Notes: generated from the letters alone by a model not told the origin. Counted from the stretch's first letter, positions 8,869 through 18,199 are shown. The stretch: DNA of 64,000 bases from Halodesulfovibrio aestuarii DSM 17919 = ATCC 29578 (GCF_000384815.1 NZ_ARQF01000021.1:744001-808000), one strand, 5' to 3'. Made by a program: numbers and translations.

Positions 8869-11800
8869 AATTACGACAATTACGGTTGGAACCCTGCTTT
8901 CCATTTTTCTTCTATATGTACTTGTGGGATTTCTTGTTATTGCGCCTGTAGCCAAATGGCAGCTGGAAGAACAATTACCGCCATTACTCCAACGTAATGT
9001 TTCTATTGGAAACGTCAGTCTTAATCCACTTACGCTACATGTTGAGTTCAATGATATTGCCATTAAAAAGAAAGATGGAAATGGAGACCTATTTTCTGTT
9101 GCAACATTTGAAGCACAGTTATCGGTAAAATCCGTCCTCGCTCTGGCGCCGATTGTTGAGCATGTCCGAATTGTTAAGCCCAAGATTAACATTACACGGT
9201 ACAAAAATGATAGCCTCTCCATTGATGACATTCTTGAACATCAGGCAAAATTAGCGGAAGAAGCCGTTGAAGAGCCTCATGAAAAAAAGAAAGACGAACG
9301 GATTTTCCCCTTTAAGATTCTAAATCTGATTCTGGAAGACGGCGATATTGTGTTTAATGATGAGAAAGTAAACGCAGTTCAGCATGTTAGCAAACTATCC
9401 CTTGCCGTTCCGCTCACGTCTTCATTTGAAAACGATCTTGAGCAAGCGGTTAAACCAAAGCTATCTATGCTTATTAACGGTACTCCGTTTAATCTTGATG
9501 GCTCAACTTTTCCGTTTTCAAACAGCTACTTAACCAAGTTTTCTTTTGTGGCGGATAATATTTCTCTTGCCAGATATTGGAGATACTTTCCTATAAAATC
9601 TCCTGTTGCTTTGACTTCCGGTACGATGAATGTAGCCATGAATCTTGGCTTCAGTCGTCCTGCTGGTCAGCCATTGAAATTGGATATAGACGGTACTGTG
9701 AAATTTAAAGACCTCGGTTTAACTAAAGAAGATAAAACTGAGGTGCTCGCTATCCCACAGCTTGTGGTGAATCTTAAAGATTTTTCTTTGACCGAAAAAA
9801 AACTCATTTTTCAAAACATTGAGATTGACTCACCGTATGTTGAAGTTCACAGGCAAAAGGACAATTTGATTAACTGGACAACATACTTTGTTCCCAAAAA
9901 TGATAGCACTGTAACGCCAGATACCAAAAACAATGTGGTTTCGGACGTAAAAAAAGAAGCAAAGAAAGCAACTCCAGAGAAGAAGGACACTGCGGAAAAG
10001 AAATCTGTTCAAGACACAGCAAATGCACTTTCTGCAGAGCAAAAAAACAAACGTCCATTTACAATGGTTGTGGAATCGTTCTCGATAAAAAAAGGAAAAG
10101 TTCTTTTTAAAGACAGCACTGTTCCCGGGGAATTTGCAATAACGCTCACTCCAGTCGATATAGCTGTAAAAAACTTGAGTACAGAGCCGGCGAGCTCTGC
10201 TGATGTAATGATTACGGTTGGAGATAAGAAGCTGATTGAAATTGCGGGAGGAGTTGGGATTTCTCCTGTTACAGCTAAGTTAAAAGCAGATATCAACAAG
10301 CTGTCACTTTCTCAATTTATGCCATACCTTGCCGCAGCAACACCTGCCCAAATTAGCAGTGGTGCTCTTAATGCGACTGCTAATATTCAGGTAGCTACCG
10401 GTGCGTCTTCTCAGGTGCAGGTACGTATTGCTAACGGCAACATTCAGTTGCAGAATCTGGCTCTTACCGGAAAAAACTTTAAGAAAGCCCCTATTGCTCT
10501 ACAAACACTTACGGTGGACGGAGCAACGATTGATTTGCAAAAACAGTCTGTGGAGATCGGAAATATCGGATTTATTGGGCCTGATATTACAATAACTAGA
10601 AATAAAGAGGGAATAGATATTATCTCCCTTCTGGTTGCCGAGCCAGTTGCCTCAAAGCCGAAAGCGCCTTTAGCTGCCTCAAAATCATCATCTTCCGCGA
10701 GCCCATGGAAACTGCTCATTCAGGGGGTAGCTGTTAAAAATGGAAAAATTACTCTCCATGACACCGCCCTTAAAAAGACTGTTATAACTAGCTTGAAAGA
10801 CGTTGCCATAACAGCAAGCGACATTACGCTAGATAACAAGCCGTCTGCTTTTTCTGTTTCCACTGGAGTAAACAAAAAAAGTACTATTAGTGCAAAAGGT
10901 ACCTTTGCTCACTCCCCTCTTGCTGTTGATGGTAATATAAATGTTAAAGACGTTAATCTTCCTGATTTTGCAGAGTATGTTAAAGAATATACAGAAGTTG
11001 CCATCACAAAAGGAACCGTCTCTGCCACTGCAAAAGCTAACGTTTCTGTTCCTAAAAATGGTGATCCCAAAATTAATGTAGCAGCGGATATCACCGTCAA
11101 TAACCTCTCAGCTGATGGCAAAACAGCAAAGGAACACCTTGGCTCTGTAAAGCAGATTTCTGTCAAAAAGGCTGCGTTTGATTCCACAAAAAACAGTGCT
11201 GCAATTGAGTCGGTAACGATCGACAGGCCAGAGACTGAAGTCATTTTAGAAAGAAACGGTTCGGTGAACCTTGCTCGTGCAGTTCAAGGGAAGCCTGAAG
11301 GTACAAAAGCTCAACGTGCGTCTAAGCAAAGCAAACGCGCAGCTATTCAAGCTACAACTAAGCCGTTTGGTATCACCATAGGCAACATTACACTTAAAAA
11401 CGGGGCAATTACATTTCAGGATGCCTCTATTACTCCTAAAGTTGTGCTTGATTTTGAAGATATTGCAGCATCATATAAACAATTTAGTTTGTCAGCTTCA
11501 AAACCATCTCCGGTTAATTTCTCTGCGACTCTACAGGGACGGAGGATTTCTGCTTCCGGTACTGTGAGCCCTATGGCCTCCCCGATTGCGCTTAATATGA
11601 CGATGAAACTTGATGATATCGTACTGGATAAATTTAGTCCTTACACGGTAAAGTACATTGCTTATCCAGTTAAAACAGGGTCACTTGATGCTGATGTGAA
11701 ATTGAAAATTTATCAAAATAAGCTCAATGCTGAGAACCAGCTCCTATTCGAAGATTTTACACTTGGAGAACGAAACTCACAGTCTAAGGCACCATCCGTG

Positions 11801-12562
11801 CCTATTAAGCTGGGTCTCTCTCTTATGCGACAACCGAACGGGGATATTCCATTAAATCTGCCTATTACAGGTAATCTGAACGATCCGAACTTCCACATTA
11901 ATCAGATTATTGCAACGACTCTGGTAAACGTAGTTGTGAAGGCTGCTATTTCGCCTTTTACTTTACTGGGGTCACTACTTGGCGATGTTTCTCCTGAACA
12001 GGCCCAGTTTATTACTTTTAAGCCCGGTTCTGCTCAGTTACCTAAGACAGACCTTCAAATGCTCACCAAGCTGGCATCAGTTTTGAAAACTAAACCTACT
12101 ATTACTCTTGAATGTCTTGGATACTACAATACAGATATTGATGTGAAAGGGTTGAAAGATCGTGCTCTTAGCATGGCAGTTAAGCAACAATGGTATGATA
12201 GTCTCTCAAGTGCTACACAAAAAAACATTGATCTGGAGGCAGCAGCTATACCTAAGTATAACTATGAAAAGTACTTGAAAGAAGCCTATGAGAGTTTTCC
12301 TGAACAAAAAGATGACCCTCGCCCTAGTGGATTATTTGGATACGAAGAACAGACGCAGGAACAGATGGAAGAATTTCTTAGAAATTCAGTAGACACCACT
12401 CACGAAGCGCTGCGCAAACTCGCTGTTGACAGAGCTAATGCTGTCCGTGACGTGATCATCAGTAAATATCCGGAGCTTAAAGACCGTGTGAAGGCTATCC
12501 AGGCTGGTTCAAGTAAAAAGGATTCACACGCAACGTCGGTACAGTTAAAACTAAAACAGTAG
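8831..12562 (+). CDS. AsmA-like / DUF748 envelope protein
   Basis: A giant protein of 1243 residues with a single N-terminal anchor helix (about residues 15-40) and a long periplasmic region. It has repeated short segments of the AsmA/YdbH type: PLLQRNVSIGNVSLNPLTLHVEFNDI at the start, recurrent FxIKKGKVLFKD / VKNGKITLHDTAL / LKNGAITFQDAS motifs, and long beta-rich stretches. These are typical of DUF748 and AsmA-like lipid-bridge proteins that span the periplasm. The last 170 residues (FKPGSAQLPKTDLQML... LECLGYY) resemble an OmpA-like segment, which DUF748 proteins carry. Low-complexity Lys/Ala linkers lie near residues 365-400 and 825-840. A role in phospholipid transport to the outer membrane is inferred from the family. 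Confidence 0.8.
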   Translation: MNLKFFFATKARKITTITVGTLLSIFLLYVLVGFLVIAPVAKWQLEEQLPPLLQRNVSIGNVSLNPLTLHVEFNDIAIKKKDGNGDLFSVATFEAQLSVKSVLALAPIVEHVRIVKPKINITRYKNDSLSIDDILEHQAKLAEEAVEEPHEKKKDERIFPFKILNLILEDGDIVFNDEKVNAVQHVSKLSLAVPLTSSFENDLEQAVKPKLSMLINGTPFNLDGSTFPFSNSYLTKFSFVADNISLARYWRYFPIKSPVALTSGTMNVAMNLGFSRPAGQPLKLDIDGTVKFKDLGLTKEDKTEVLAIPQLVVNLKDFSLTEKKLIFQNIEIDSPYVEVHRQKDNLINWTTYFVPKNDSTVTPDTKNNVVSDVKKEAKKATPEKKDTAEKKSVQDTANALSAEQKNKRPFTMVVESFSIKKGKVLFKDSTVPGEFAITLTPVDIAVKNLSTEPASSADVMITVGDKKLIEIAGGVGISPVTAKLKADINKLSLSQFMPYLAAATPAQISSGALNATANIQVATGASSQVQVRIANGNIQLQNLALTGKNFKKAPIALQTLTVDGATIDLQKQSVEIGNIGFIGPDITITRNKEGIDIISLLVAEPVASKPKAPLAASKSSSSASPWKLLIQGVAVKNGKITLHDTALKKTVITSLKDVAITASDITLDNKPSAFSVSTGVNKKSTISAKGTFAHSPLAVDGNINVKDVNLPDFAEYVKEYTEVAITKGTVSATAKANVSVPKNGDPKINVAADITVNNLSADGKTAKEHLGSVKQISVKKAAFDSTKNSAAIESVTIDRPETEVILERNGSVNLARAVQGKPEGTKAQRASKQSKRAAIQATTKPFGITIGNITLKNGAITFQDASITPKVVLDFEDIAASYKQFSLSASKPSPVNFSATLQGRRISASGTVSPMASPIALNMTMKLDDIVLDKFSPYTVKYIAYPVKTGSLDADVKLKIYQNKLNAENQLLFEDFTLGERNSQSKAPSVPIKLGLSLMRQPNGDIPLNLPITGNLNDPNFHINQIIATTLVNVVVKAAISPFTLLGSLLGDVSPEQAQFITFKPGSAQLPKTDLQMLTKLASVLKTKPTITLECLGYYNTDIDVKGLKDRALSMAVKQQWYDSLSSATQKNIDLEAAAIPKYNYEKYLKEAYESFPEQKDDPRPSGLFGYEEQTQEQMEEFLRNSVDTTHEALRKLAVDRANAVRDVIISKYPELKDRVKAIQAGSSKKDSHATSVQLKLKQ

Positions 12563-12596
12563 ATACCGACAATGTCGGTCTGACTTTCTGTTAACA

Positions 12597-12653
12597 AAAG
12601 AACTGCACATATTCACTCTGCTATAACGCAGTAAGAATGTGTGCAGTTCTTTT
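12597..12653 (+). terminator. strong hairpin terminator
   Basis: AAAAGAACTGCACA at 12597-12610 pairs with TGTGCAGTTCTTTT ending near 12653, with a smaller inner hairpin (ACTCTGC...GCAGT). The T-rich arm acts as the U-tract. The stem is symmetrical but only the upstream gene on the plus strand needs it. Confidence 0.8.
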
Positions 12654-12776
12654 GGCTTTGAGCATAAACTAGATAATATCATTCACTAAACAATAAAGGA
12701 CACCTCCTTGCGAACGGGATAATTTTAAAGACAAGATCGTTACGTCTTGCCCTTAATTTACCTTTTAAGGAAGTGT

Positions 12777-14069
12777 ATGAATTTGACAGAAGCTAACAGA
12801 CTAATAGCAACTCTGAAAGAACAACTGGAAATCGAACAAGCTCTCAACAATGTAGCCTTTGAGGCAATAGGGCTATTCGATGAGAACCTGAAGTGCGTTG
12901 CGGCAAATGCTGAGGCTCTTAAAACTATGGGGTATACATTAGAAGAGCTTCCTACTCTTTCTGCTTTTGACTTCCTTGCTGAAGAATCGCTGGCTATTGC
13001 CCGAAAAAATGTTGAGAAAGGATTTGCAGAGCCATATTTTGCAACCTGTAAACGAAAAGATGGCACAACATTTCCTGCCGAAGTTAGAGGCAAGGCAGTA
13101 ACTCTTCATGGCCATAGATATCGTGCCACAGCCATGCGTGATCTCACGTTTACTCGTGCTATTGAAATTGATTTAGCAGACACCATGTATGAACTGGAAC
13201 TTATTTTCAATAACTGCAAAGTTGGCCTCATGCTCTTAAAGGGCGGAAGGTATTTAAAGCGAGCAAACCAAGCTTTTGCAGATATTTTAGGGTATGACTC
13301 TCCCGATGAGATGCTAGGTATCAGCATGAGGCAACTCCATCTCTCTGAAAAAGACTACAATGAATTCGGTGAAACTACGTATACTAGGCTCAAATCCGGT
13401 GAACCATTGAAGGTTGAATATCAGGCACGAAGAAAAGACGGTAATGCAATTTGGTGCCTATTTACAGGGCAGGCTGTAGATAGAAATGCTCCTGCCAATC
13501 TGTACAAAGGTGTTTTGTGGGTTGTTGATGATATTACGAAAAGAAAGGCTAAGGAAGAGTATTTATTGCAGATGGCCACCACGGATGACCTTACAGGAGC
13601 GCTGCATCGAAAAGAGTTTTTCCGTCGAATAAAGTTTCTTACAGATGGAGTAGGTCAGGACGCTCAGAGGTGTTCTGTTTTAATGATTGATTTTGATAAC
13701 TTTAAAAAGATCAATGATACATTCGGGCACGAAGCCGGAGACGCTGTTTTGCGCGATTTTTCCATTCTGTGTAAAGAACATCTTAGAGATAACGACTTGT
13801 TTGCAAGAATCGGTGGAGAAGAATTTGTTGTTTTTTTACCGAAAACAACGAGGTATAAAGCTGTTCAAGTTGCAGAACGGTTGCGCAAAAATTTTGCAGA
13901 GAAGGATACTATCTGTTGTGGTAATATTATCCCCTGTACAATCAGTATTGGAGTTGCCGGAGCGACTTCAAAATACATAGCGACAGAAGAATTACTTCGC
14001 AGTGCTGACTCGCGTTTGTATAAAGCCAAGAATAGCGGACGAAATAGGGTCGTTTTTTTTGATGAATAA
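12777..14069 (+). CDS. PAS-PAS-GGDEF diguanylate cyclase
   Basis: Cytoplasmic c-di-GMP synthase of 430 residues. The ATG at 12777 follows AAGGAAG at 12767-12773; the frame runs 30 bases further upstream. After a short coiled-coil there are two PAS domains (about residues 25-130 and 140-265), then GGDEF. The active-site loop reads ARIGGEEFVVF, so it should be catalytic, and RDND stands exactly five residues before GGEEF, an RxxD inhibitory (I) site for product feedback. No membrane segment is present, so a soluble ligand or cofactor bound by the PAS domains probably controls it. Confidence 0.88.
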   Translation: MNLTEANRLIATLKEQLEIEQALNNVAFEAIGLFDENLKCVAANAEALKTMGYTLEELPTLSAFDFLAEESLAIARKNVEKGFAEPYFATCKRKDGTTFPAEVRGKAVTLHGHRYRATAMRDLTFTRAIEIDLADTMYELELIFNNCKVGLMLLKGGRYLKRANQAFADILGYDSPDEMLGISMRQLHLSEKDYNEFGETTYTRLKSGEPLKVEYQARRKDGNAIWCLFTGQAVDRNAPANLYKGVLWVVDDITKRKAKEEYLLQMATTDDLTGALHRKEFFRRIKFLTDGVGQDAQRCSVLMIDFDNFKKINDTFGHEAGDAVLRDFSILCKEHLRDNDLFARIGGEEFVVFLPKTTRYKAVQVAERLRKNFAEKDTICCGNIIPCTISIGVAGATSKYIATEELLRSADSRLYKAKNSGRNRVVFFDE

Positions 14070-14125
14070 GAAGTAAGATAGATCAAGTGTGGATAGTTTT
14101 AACGAGAACGTTTTTCTACAGTTAA

Positions 14126-14170
14126 TAAAAAAGGGCATTGTTCCAAACTGGATACAATCCCCTTTTTATT
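14126..14170. terminator. terminator between convergent genes
   Basis: AAAAGGGcATTGT and ACAATcCCCTTTT form a stem with a loop of about 12 bases, flanked by A- and T-runs on either side. It can serve both the cyclase (plus) and the Ala/Gly-rich gene (minus). Confidence 0.75.
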
Positions 14171-14207
14171 AGAGCTTAGGTCTTTGGTGTATCATAAAAA
14201 GAAAGGG

Positions 14208-15155
14208 CTATTTCTTACCGCCGCCTTTGCCGCCGCCTTTACCGCCGCCCTTGCCATTTCCACCACCTTTTCCATTTCCGTTGCTGCCGCTTTTACCGCC
14301 GCCTGCACTATTTCCACCGTTCCCACCGCCTTTGCCGGAATTACCGGAACTGGCACCGCGAGCACTGCTTTTAGATTGGCCAAGACCTACAGCTTTGCTT
14401 CCACCAGCCTTGCCGGCTTTTGCACCCGGAGCAGTGGAGTAGCCTTTTTTAACGTTACGGGCTGTCGCAACACTTCTATTTTTTTTCTGTCCACCAAATC
14501 CAGCATTCTTGCTTCTTTTCGTTTTGCCCAGAGCTTTACCGTTGAGAGCTCCTAAAACACTTGGGTGAACTCCAAGCTCGTGTGCAATTTGTCCCCAGCC
14601 CATCTCTGCTTCGCGCATATTTGCTATATCAGCAGTAGTAACAGAGGTCATGGATGCCATTGCGTCATCTGCTTCAGCTTGAGCGGCAGCCAAACTTGCT
14701 TCGGCAGCTGCTACAGCCTCTGCAGCAGCTGCAAGCGCTGCGTCATCTGCTTCAGCCGCGGCCAAGGCTGCTTCAGCTTCTTGAGCCGTTGCTACAGCTG
14801 CTTCGGCTTCGGCAACAGAAGCTAATGCAGCATCCACTTCTGCATCAGGTTGTGCGGCAACAGCCGCAGCTAGCGCATCCGCTTTGGCTGCTTGAGCTGG
14901 ATTCGCAAAAGAAGGAGCTTCGTCAGTACCGGCCTCTGCTGCCGCATCGGCCCCTTCTTCTGTACCAGTATCTGTTGTGGCATCTGTACCTTCTTCTGCA
15001 CCTGCTTCTGTTGCAGTATCTGTACTGGGAGCCGCGTCTGTTTCAACTCCCGTGCTGGTGGTTGCATCGGTTTCTGCAAAAGAAACAGCTGCAAAAGAAC
15101 AAACCATCAGGCAGCATATTATGCCTAAGACTGCATATATCTTATTTACTTTCAT
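14208..15155 (-). CDS. secreted Ala-rich / Gly-Lys-rich low-complexity protein
   Basis: 315 residues. A very strong ribosome site (AGGAGGAGGATTAG) precedes the ATG. It starts with a signal peptide (to about AVSFAE). Next comes an acidic Thr/Glu/Asp-rich spacer, then an Ala-rich helical stretch of about 80 residues with heptad-like AEAEAA repeats. A short ordered motif follows, IANMREAEMGWGQIAHELGV + HPSVLG, and then a basic tail of GNGKGGG / GGGKGGGK repeats encoded by tandem 12-base units at the 3' end (from about 14214). The MGWGQIAHELGVHPS motif recurs in small bacterial proteins of unknown role. It is the last gene of the ECF-sigma operon, 12 bases after the lipoprotein. An extracellular or envelope-associated structural polymer is possible (inference). 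Confidence 0.65.
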   Translation of the reverse strand: MKVNKIYAVLGIICCLMVCSFAAVSFAETDATTSTGVETDAAPSTDTATEAGAEEGTDATTDTGTEEGADAAAEAGTDEAPSFANPAQAAKADALAAAVAAQPDAEVDAALASVAEAEAAVATAQEAEAALAAAEADDAALAAAAEAVAAAEASLAAAQAEADDAMASMTSVTTADIANMREAEMGWGQIAHELGVHPSVLGALNGKALGKTKRSKNAGFGGQKKNRSVATARNVKKGYSTAPGAKAGKAGGSKAVGLGQSKSSARGASSGNSGKGGGNGGNSAGGGKSGSNGNGKGGGNGKGGGKGGGKGGGKK

Positions 15156-15167
15156 CTAATCCTCCTC

Positions 15168-16136
15168 CTAGTTCACTTTTGTAATAAATCGTACAGATTC
15201 AGGCAGCTTCTGTGTTTTATTGCTTGAACCAACAATTTCTGACTGTCCGAACCAGCTAATAGGTAGCTGGTTTCTTTCAACATCAGGAACATAACCAGTT
15301 ATATAATTTTTGATGGCAACAGCTCGTGATTTTGCAAGAGATTTATTCCCTTTTACATAAACAACAACATTGACAGAAAGATTAGGTGCATTTTTGAGCA
15401 TTGCTCCTAACAATTTTAAAGATGCTGTTGTTTCTGTTTTTATTTCTGCTGTTTCTTTTTCAAATTTTACAGTCTCAAAGCTTACTTTTCGCTTACCAAT
15501 ATAAAAATTACGCCAAGAATAATCACCAAGCTTGTTAAGACTGGCAACTGCATTCAAAGCAAGGTGACCATCTGGGTAGTATTTAAGGTATCTTAATAAT
15601 GCCTTATGCTCTCGCTTATAACGCTTCATCCCATGCAAAGCAGAAGCAGTGTTAAATAGCGCTTCAGGGTCATACTCGTCTTTTCGTAATACTATCTGAT
15701 ATTGGTCGTACGCTTTTTGCCACTCTCGTTTATCCAGATAATTGTGCCCAAGATACAAATGAGCATATGTTGAATCGGGATTAAGCTGTAATGCGCGTAG
15801 ATATGCCTTGCGCTCATTTTTATAATCCATGACAGACCAGTAGTTAATTCCAAGCCAGAACTGGTAGTCATCGTCATTAGGTTCAAGTGCTACAGCCTTT
15901 TTTAGGTGCTTAAGCGCTGCTTCCGGCTTATCTTGTGCTAGGAGCATACGTCCAAGGAAGTAATGAGACATTGCGTCATCTGGATTTTCAGCTACAGCTT
16001 GTTCAAAATCTTTTTGACCTTGGCTATATTTTTCCATCCCAAGATAATATTGCCCTTTTACTCCGGTACAGCCGGCCACCATCACAACGAATATTCCAAT
16101 CAAAGCAACTCGGGACACTATGTTAGATATGCTCAT
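15168..16136 (-). CDS. TPR lipoprotein with OmpA-like C-terminus
   Basis: 322 residues. The N-terminus has a lipobox VAGC (Cys about 23), so it should be lipid-anchored. About six tetratricopeptide repeats follow (AMSHYFLGRMLLAQDKPEAA, YQFWLGINYWSVMDYKNE, AYAHLYLGHNYLDK-type units, residues about 30-200). The C-terminal 110 residues (FETVKFEKETAEIKTETTAS ... NKSLAKSRAVAIKNYI) match an OmpA/MotB-like peptidoglycan-binding layout: a beta start, then the SLAKSRAVAIKNYI helix. It is probably an envelope scaffold co-expressed with the ECF operon. The start has only a moderate Shine-Dalgarno sequence. Confidence 0.75.
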   Translation of the reverse strand: MSISNIVSRVALIGIFVVMVAGCTGVKGQYYLGMEKYSQGQKDFEQAVAENPDDAMSHYFLGRMLLAQDKPEAALKHLKKAVALEPNDDDYQFWLGINYWSVMDYKNERKAYLRALQLNPDSTYAHLYLGHNYLDKREWQKAYDQYQIVLRKDEYDPEALFNTASALHGMKRYKREHKALLRYLKYYPDGHLALNAVASLNKLGDYSWRNFYIGKRKVSFETVKFEKETAEIKTETTASLKLLGAMLKNAPNLSVNVVVYVKGNKSLAKSRAVAIKNYITGYVPDVERNQLPISWFGQSEIVGSSNKTQKLPESVRFITKVN

Positions 16137-16193
16137 CTACTACTCTCAAAGTCTTTAACGTTGAACAGATATAAAACATCCAAGACATCTATT

Positions 16194-17024
16194 TTATTTT
16201 TCTTCTGAAACACCTAACAGGCGGGGGCGTAAAGAAAGTTCACGCGCAAACTTATGAGGAGAAGTTCCCTTTTTTACAGCCTGCGTTGCCTTCTCCATAA
16301 AATCATCCGGAGCCACACCACCTCTCGTAACAATTGCAAAAAGTTGCGGAAGTTCTTTCCATCGACTCATTACAGCATCATCTTTCATGACGAGAGTAAT
16401 AAATTCATTCAACTGTGAGGAAGAAACACCAGACTGTTTCAACAGCGAATACAGGCTGAATGCTGCCAGTGCTGTCTTAATCTTTTTGCTGTGATGAGAA
16501 GAAAGAAACGCCTCAGCCTGAGCGTGTGTAGCTCCTTGTGAGAAGGCTTCGTGCATAGTTCGTATCTCTGATTCACTAGGAGTTTTATTTGTATACTGAG
16601 CTAACAGCTGTTTTGAAAACTCCATTTCTTTAAACAGGCTTTTCAATGCCATACAAATACGTTCACCTTGAATCCTTTTGGCACTCCCCTCACGGATTTT
16701 TTCTTCGAAGACAGATGCAGGTAACTTTGAGTTTTTGGCTGCAAGTGCAATATTGAGAATGCAGACAGCACTTTCTCCATCTAATTTTTTATCAAGAACT
16801 TCCTGAGTGACTAAAAGTAATACGTCTTGCTGTATGCCAGCTTCTTTAGCCATTTCAATCCGCTCTGAAAGCCTAGTTTGAACGGAGGCTATAGGGACGT
16901 CGCTCCCGTTTGCTATTATCGGAAAGCACAGCAAGCATATTGTGATGCAAACAATAAATTTTACATCCTTAACTTTTATGACTTCCCTTTCGGCACCTTT
17001 TGGTAACACGGTATTAGAGATCAT
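16194..17024 (-). CDS. unknown secreted helical protein of the ECF operon
   Basis: About 276 residues. The start chosen is the ATG at 17024, overlapping the last codons of the upstream CBM48-like gene and preceded by GGAG; the frame is open further upstream. A hydrophobic stretch near residues 24-42 (KFIVCITICLLCFPIIANG) suggests an export signal. The rest is helical and polar, with repeated motifs such as EFITLVMKDDAVMSRWKELP and GGVAPDDFMEKATQAVKKGT. No enzyme motif is visible and I do not recognise the family. The position suggests a periplasmic partner of the TPR lipoprotein. Confidence 0.6.
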   Translation of the reverse strand: MISNTVLPKGAEREVIKVKDVKFIVCITICLLCFPIIANGSDVPIASVQTRLSERIEMAKEAGIQQDVLLLVTQEVLDKKLDGESAVCILNIALAAKNSKLPASVFEEKIREGSAKRIQGERICMALKSLFKEMEFSKQLLAQYTNKTPSESEIRTMHEAFSQGATHAQAEAFLSSHHSKKIKTALAAFSLYSLLKQSGVSSSQLNEFITLVMKDDAVMSRWKELPQLFAIVTRGGVAPDDFMEKATQAVKKGTSPHKFARELSLRPRLLGVSEEK

Positions 17025-17643
17025 GCAGAACTCCACCGACTTGAAGCAACGCGTTTTTATTTCCGAAGCTGTCGTGAACATAAAAAGCAGCCCTTGGGTC
17101 AGGCAACGGGGCATCACCATTAACGAGAAAAACGTACTCATAGTCCCCAGGGGGAAGCTCGTGTTCAAGTACCCATGCTTCCTTTTCTTCATTATAGCTC
17201 ATTTCAAACCCCTGACTCTGCCATTTATTAAATGAACCGATAACTACTGCGGAAGAAAACTTTCGATCCGGATCTGGCAAGGCAAAAGAAACAGCTTTAA
17301 GCTGTAAAGCTACAGGCGTGGTTTGAACTGCATTAACCAATCTGCCCTGTTTTCTATACGGAGTATCGTACAAAAAGGAGATGCAACAAAAAATCAACGC
17401 GAAGCTGGCTGCAAGCTGTAAAGGGGATATATTTACAGTTATCGGGTTGGAAAATATCGACCAACAATTACGTATTCCTCTAGAAAACCTGTCGAAAGGA
17501 GACAATGTTGTTGGCACTTTATTCGGAAGATTTCCCATAACATTTTCTAGAAAGTTATCCGGAGGTTCTACATCAAGAAAGCCATCTTCATGGAAAAGCT
17601 TACGCAACCGTTCTTCTGTAGTTACAGTTTTATTCTTTTTCAT
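17014..17643 (-). CDS. membrane protein with AMPK/CBM48-like domain, putative anti-sigma partner
   Basis: About 209 residues from the ATG at 17643, which overlaps the end of the sigma-factor gene. The N-terminal 85 residues are charged and cytoplasmic-looking (EERLRKLFHEDGFLDVEPPD). One membrane span (about 90-108) follows. The C-terminal domain of about 90 residues reads VSFALPDPDRKFSSAVVIGS, FNKW, then ELPPGDYEYVFLVNGD. This is the early-set/AMPK glycogen-binding (CBM48) fold pattern. Its place directly behind an ECF sigma gene and its topology make it a candidate anti-sigma factor with an unusual sensor; no ZAS zinc motif is visible. Confidence 0.65.
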   Translation of the reverse strand: MKKNKTVTTEERLRKLFHEDGFLDVEPPDNFLENVMGNLPNKVPTTLSPFDRFSRGIRNCWSIFSNPITVNISPLQLAASFALIFCCISFLYDTPYRKQGRLVNAVQTTPVALQLKAVSFALPDPDRKFSSAVVIGSFNKWQSQGFEMSYNEEKEAWVLEHELPPGDYEYVFLVNGDAPLPDPRAAFYVHDSFGNKNALLQVGGVLHDL

Positions 17644-18199
17644 TTGTCCCCTCCACTCTAGCTGAAACAATCTCTATTCCTCGTTTCAAACGCATTTTAG
17701 CTGCACTTGTTCCAATCCCCAGAGAGTCAGCCACTTCTTGTATTGACAAATCATCACGAAAACGCAGTAACAAGGCTTCACGATAGAGAACCGGAAGCTG
17801 CTGAATAACCTGCATAATGCTGCCATTTAAAACTTGCTCTTCAATCGTTGCATCAAAAGACTCATAATCCGTATCCAGTTCGTCAGTAAAAGAAGATTTC
17901 CGTCCATCCTTGCGCCAGTAATCCCGTAACGTGTTAATTGCGATGGCGTTTATCCAGGACGAAAAGCTTTTTTCAAAAGAAAATTGCGCTAATTTTTCAA
18001 AGGCTTTCAAAAAAACATCTTGGGCCAATTCTGCTGCTACGGCTTGAGAGCGGATAGAACGAGCAAAAATACTATAAATTTTAGCCTGATATTTTTTTAC
18101 CAGAAAAGCATAAGCATTTGTGTCTCCGTTTAGAACAGAGACAACAATATCCCTGTCTGGAATAGTGCATTCCTTCTGGTAATTAGTGTTGTTCATCAC
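17630..18199 (-). CDS. ECF (sigma-70 family) RNA polymerase sigma factor
   Basis: 189 residues, starting at GTG 18199 or the next codon, ATG 18196. Region 2 is AYAFLVKKYQAKIYSIFARS ... DVFLKAFEKLAQF with the SSWINAIAINTLRDYWRK segment. Region 4 is LPVLYREALLLRFRDDLSIQEVADSLG-type with a clear helix-turn-helix (QEVADSLGIGTSAAKMRLKR). It heads a five-gene minus-strand unit whose other products are membrane or secreted, so the regulon looks envelope-directed. A perfect inverted repeat lies 45 bases upstream. Confidence 0.88.
   Translation of the reverse strand: MMNNTNYQKECTIPDRDIVVSVLNGDTNAYAFLVKKYQAKIYSIFARSIRSQAVAAELAQDVFLKAFEKLAQFSFEKSFSSWINAIAINTLRDYWRKDGRKSSFTDELDTDYESFDATIEEQVLNGSIMQVIQQLPVLYREALLLRFRDDLSIQEVADSLGIGTSAAKMRLKRGIEIVSARVEGTNEKE

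Noticed and set aside
8818-9231. Minus-strand 137-codon frame over the start of the DUF748 gene
   Set aside because: Overlaps a clear coding start with a membrane anchor; the Ser/Arg-rich product is typical of an antisense shadow.
14211-14260. CRISPR-like short repeats
   Set aside because: The 12-base tandem units are coding repeats for GGGK/GNGK without spacers.
14227-15184. Long plus-strand frames opposite the Ala/Gly-rich gene (Pro-rich, Leu/Gln-rich and Ser-rich products)
   Set aside because: They are the reverse readings of a repetitive, codon-biased gene and lack ribosome sites; the minus-strand gene has a signal peptide, a conserved motif and an excellent Shine-Dalgarno sequence.
16194-17192. 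Longer start of the unknown ECF-operon protein (332 residues)
   Set aside because: The extra 56 residues overlap the upstream CBM48-like gene in another frame and would hide the export signal; ATG 17024 with GGAG is better.
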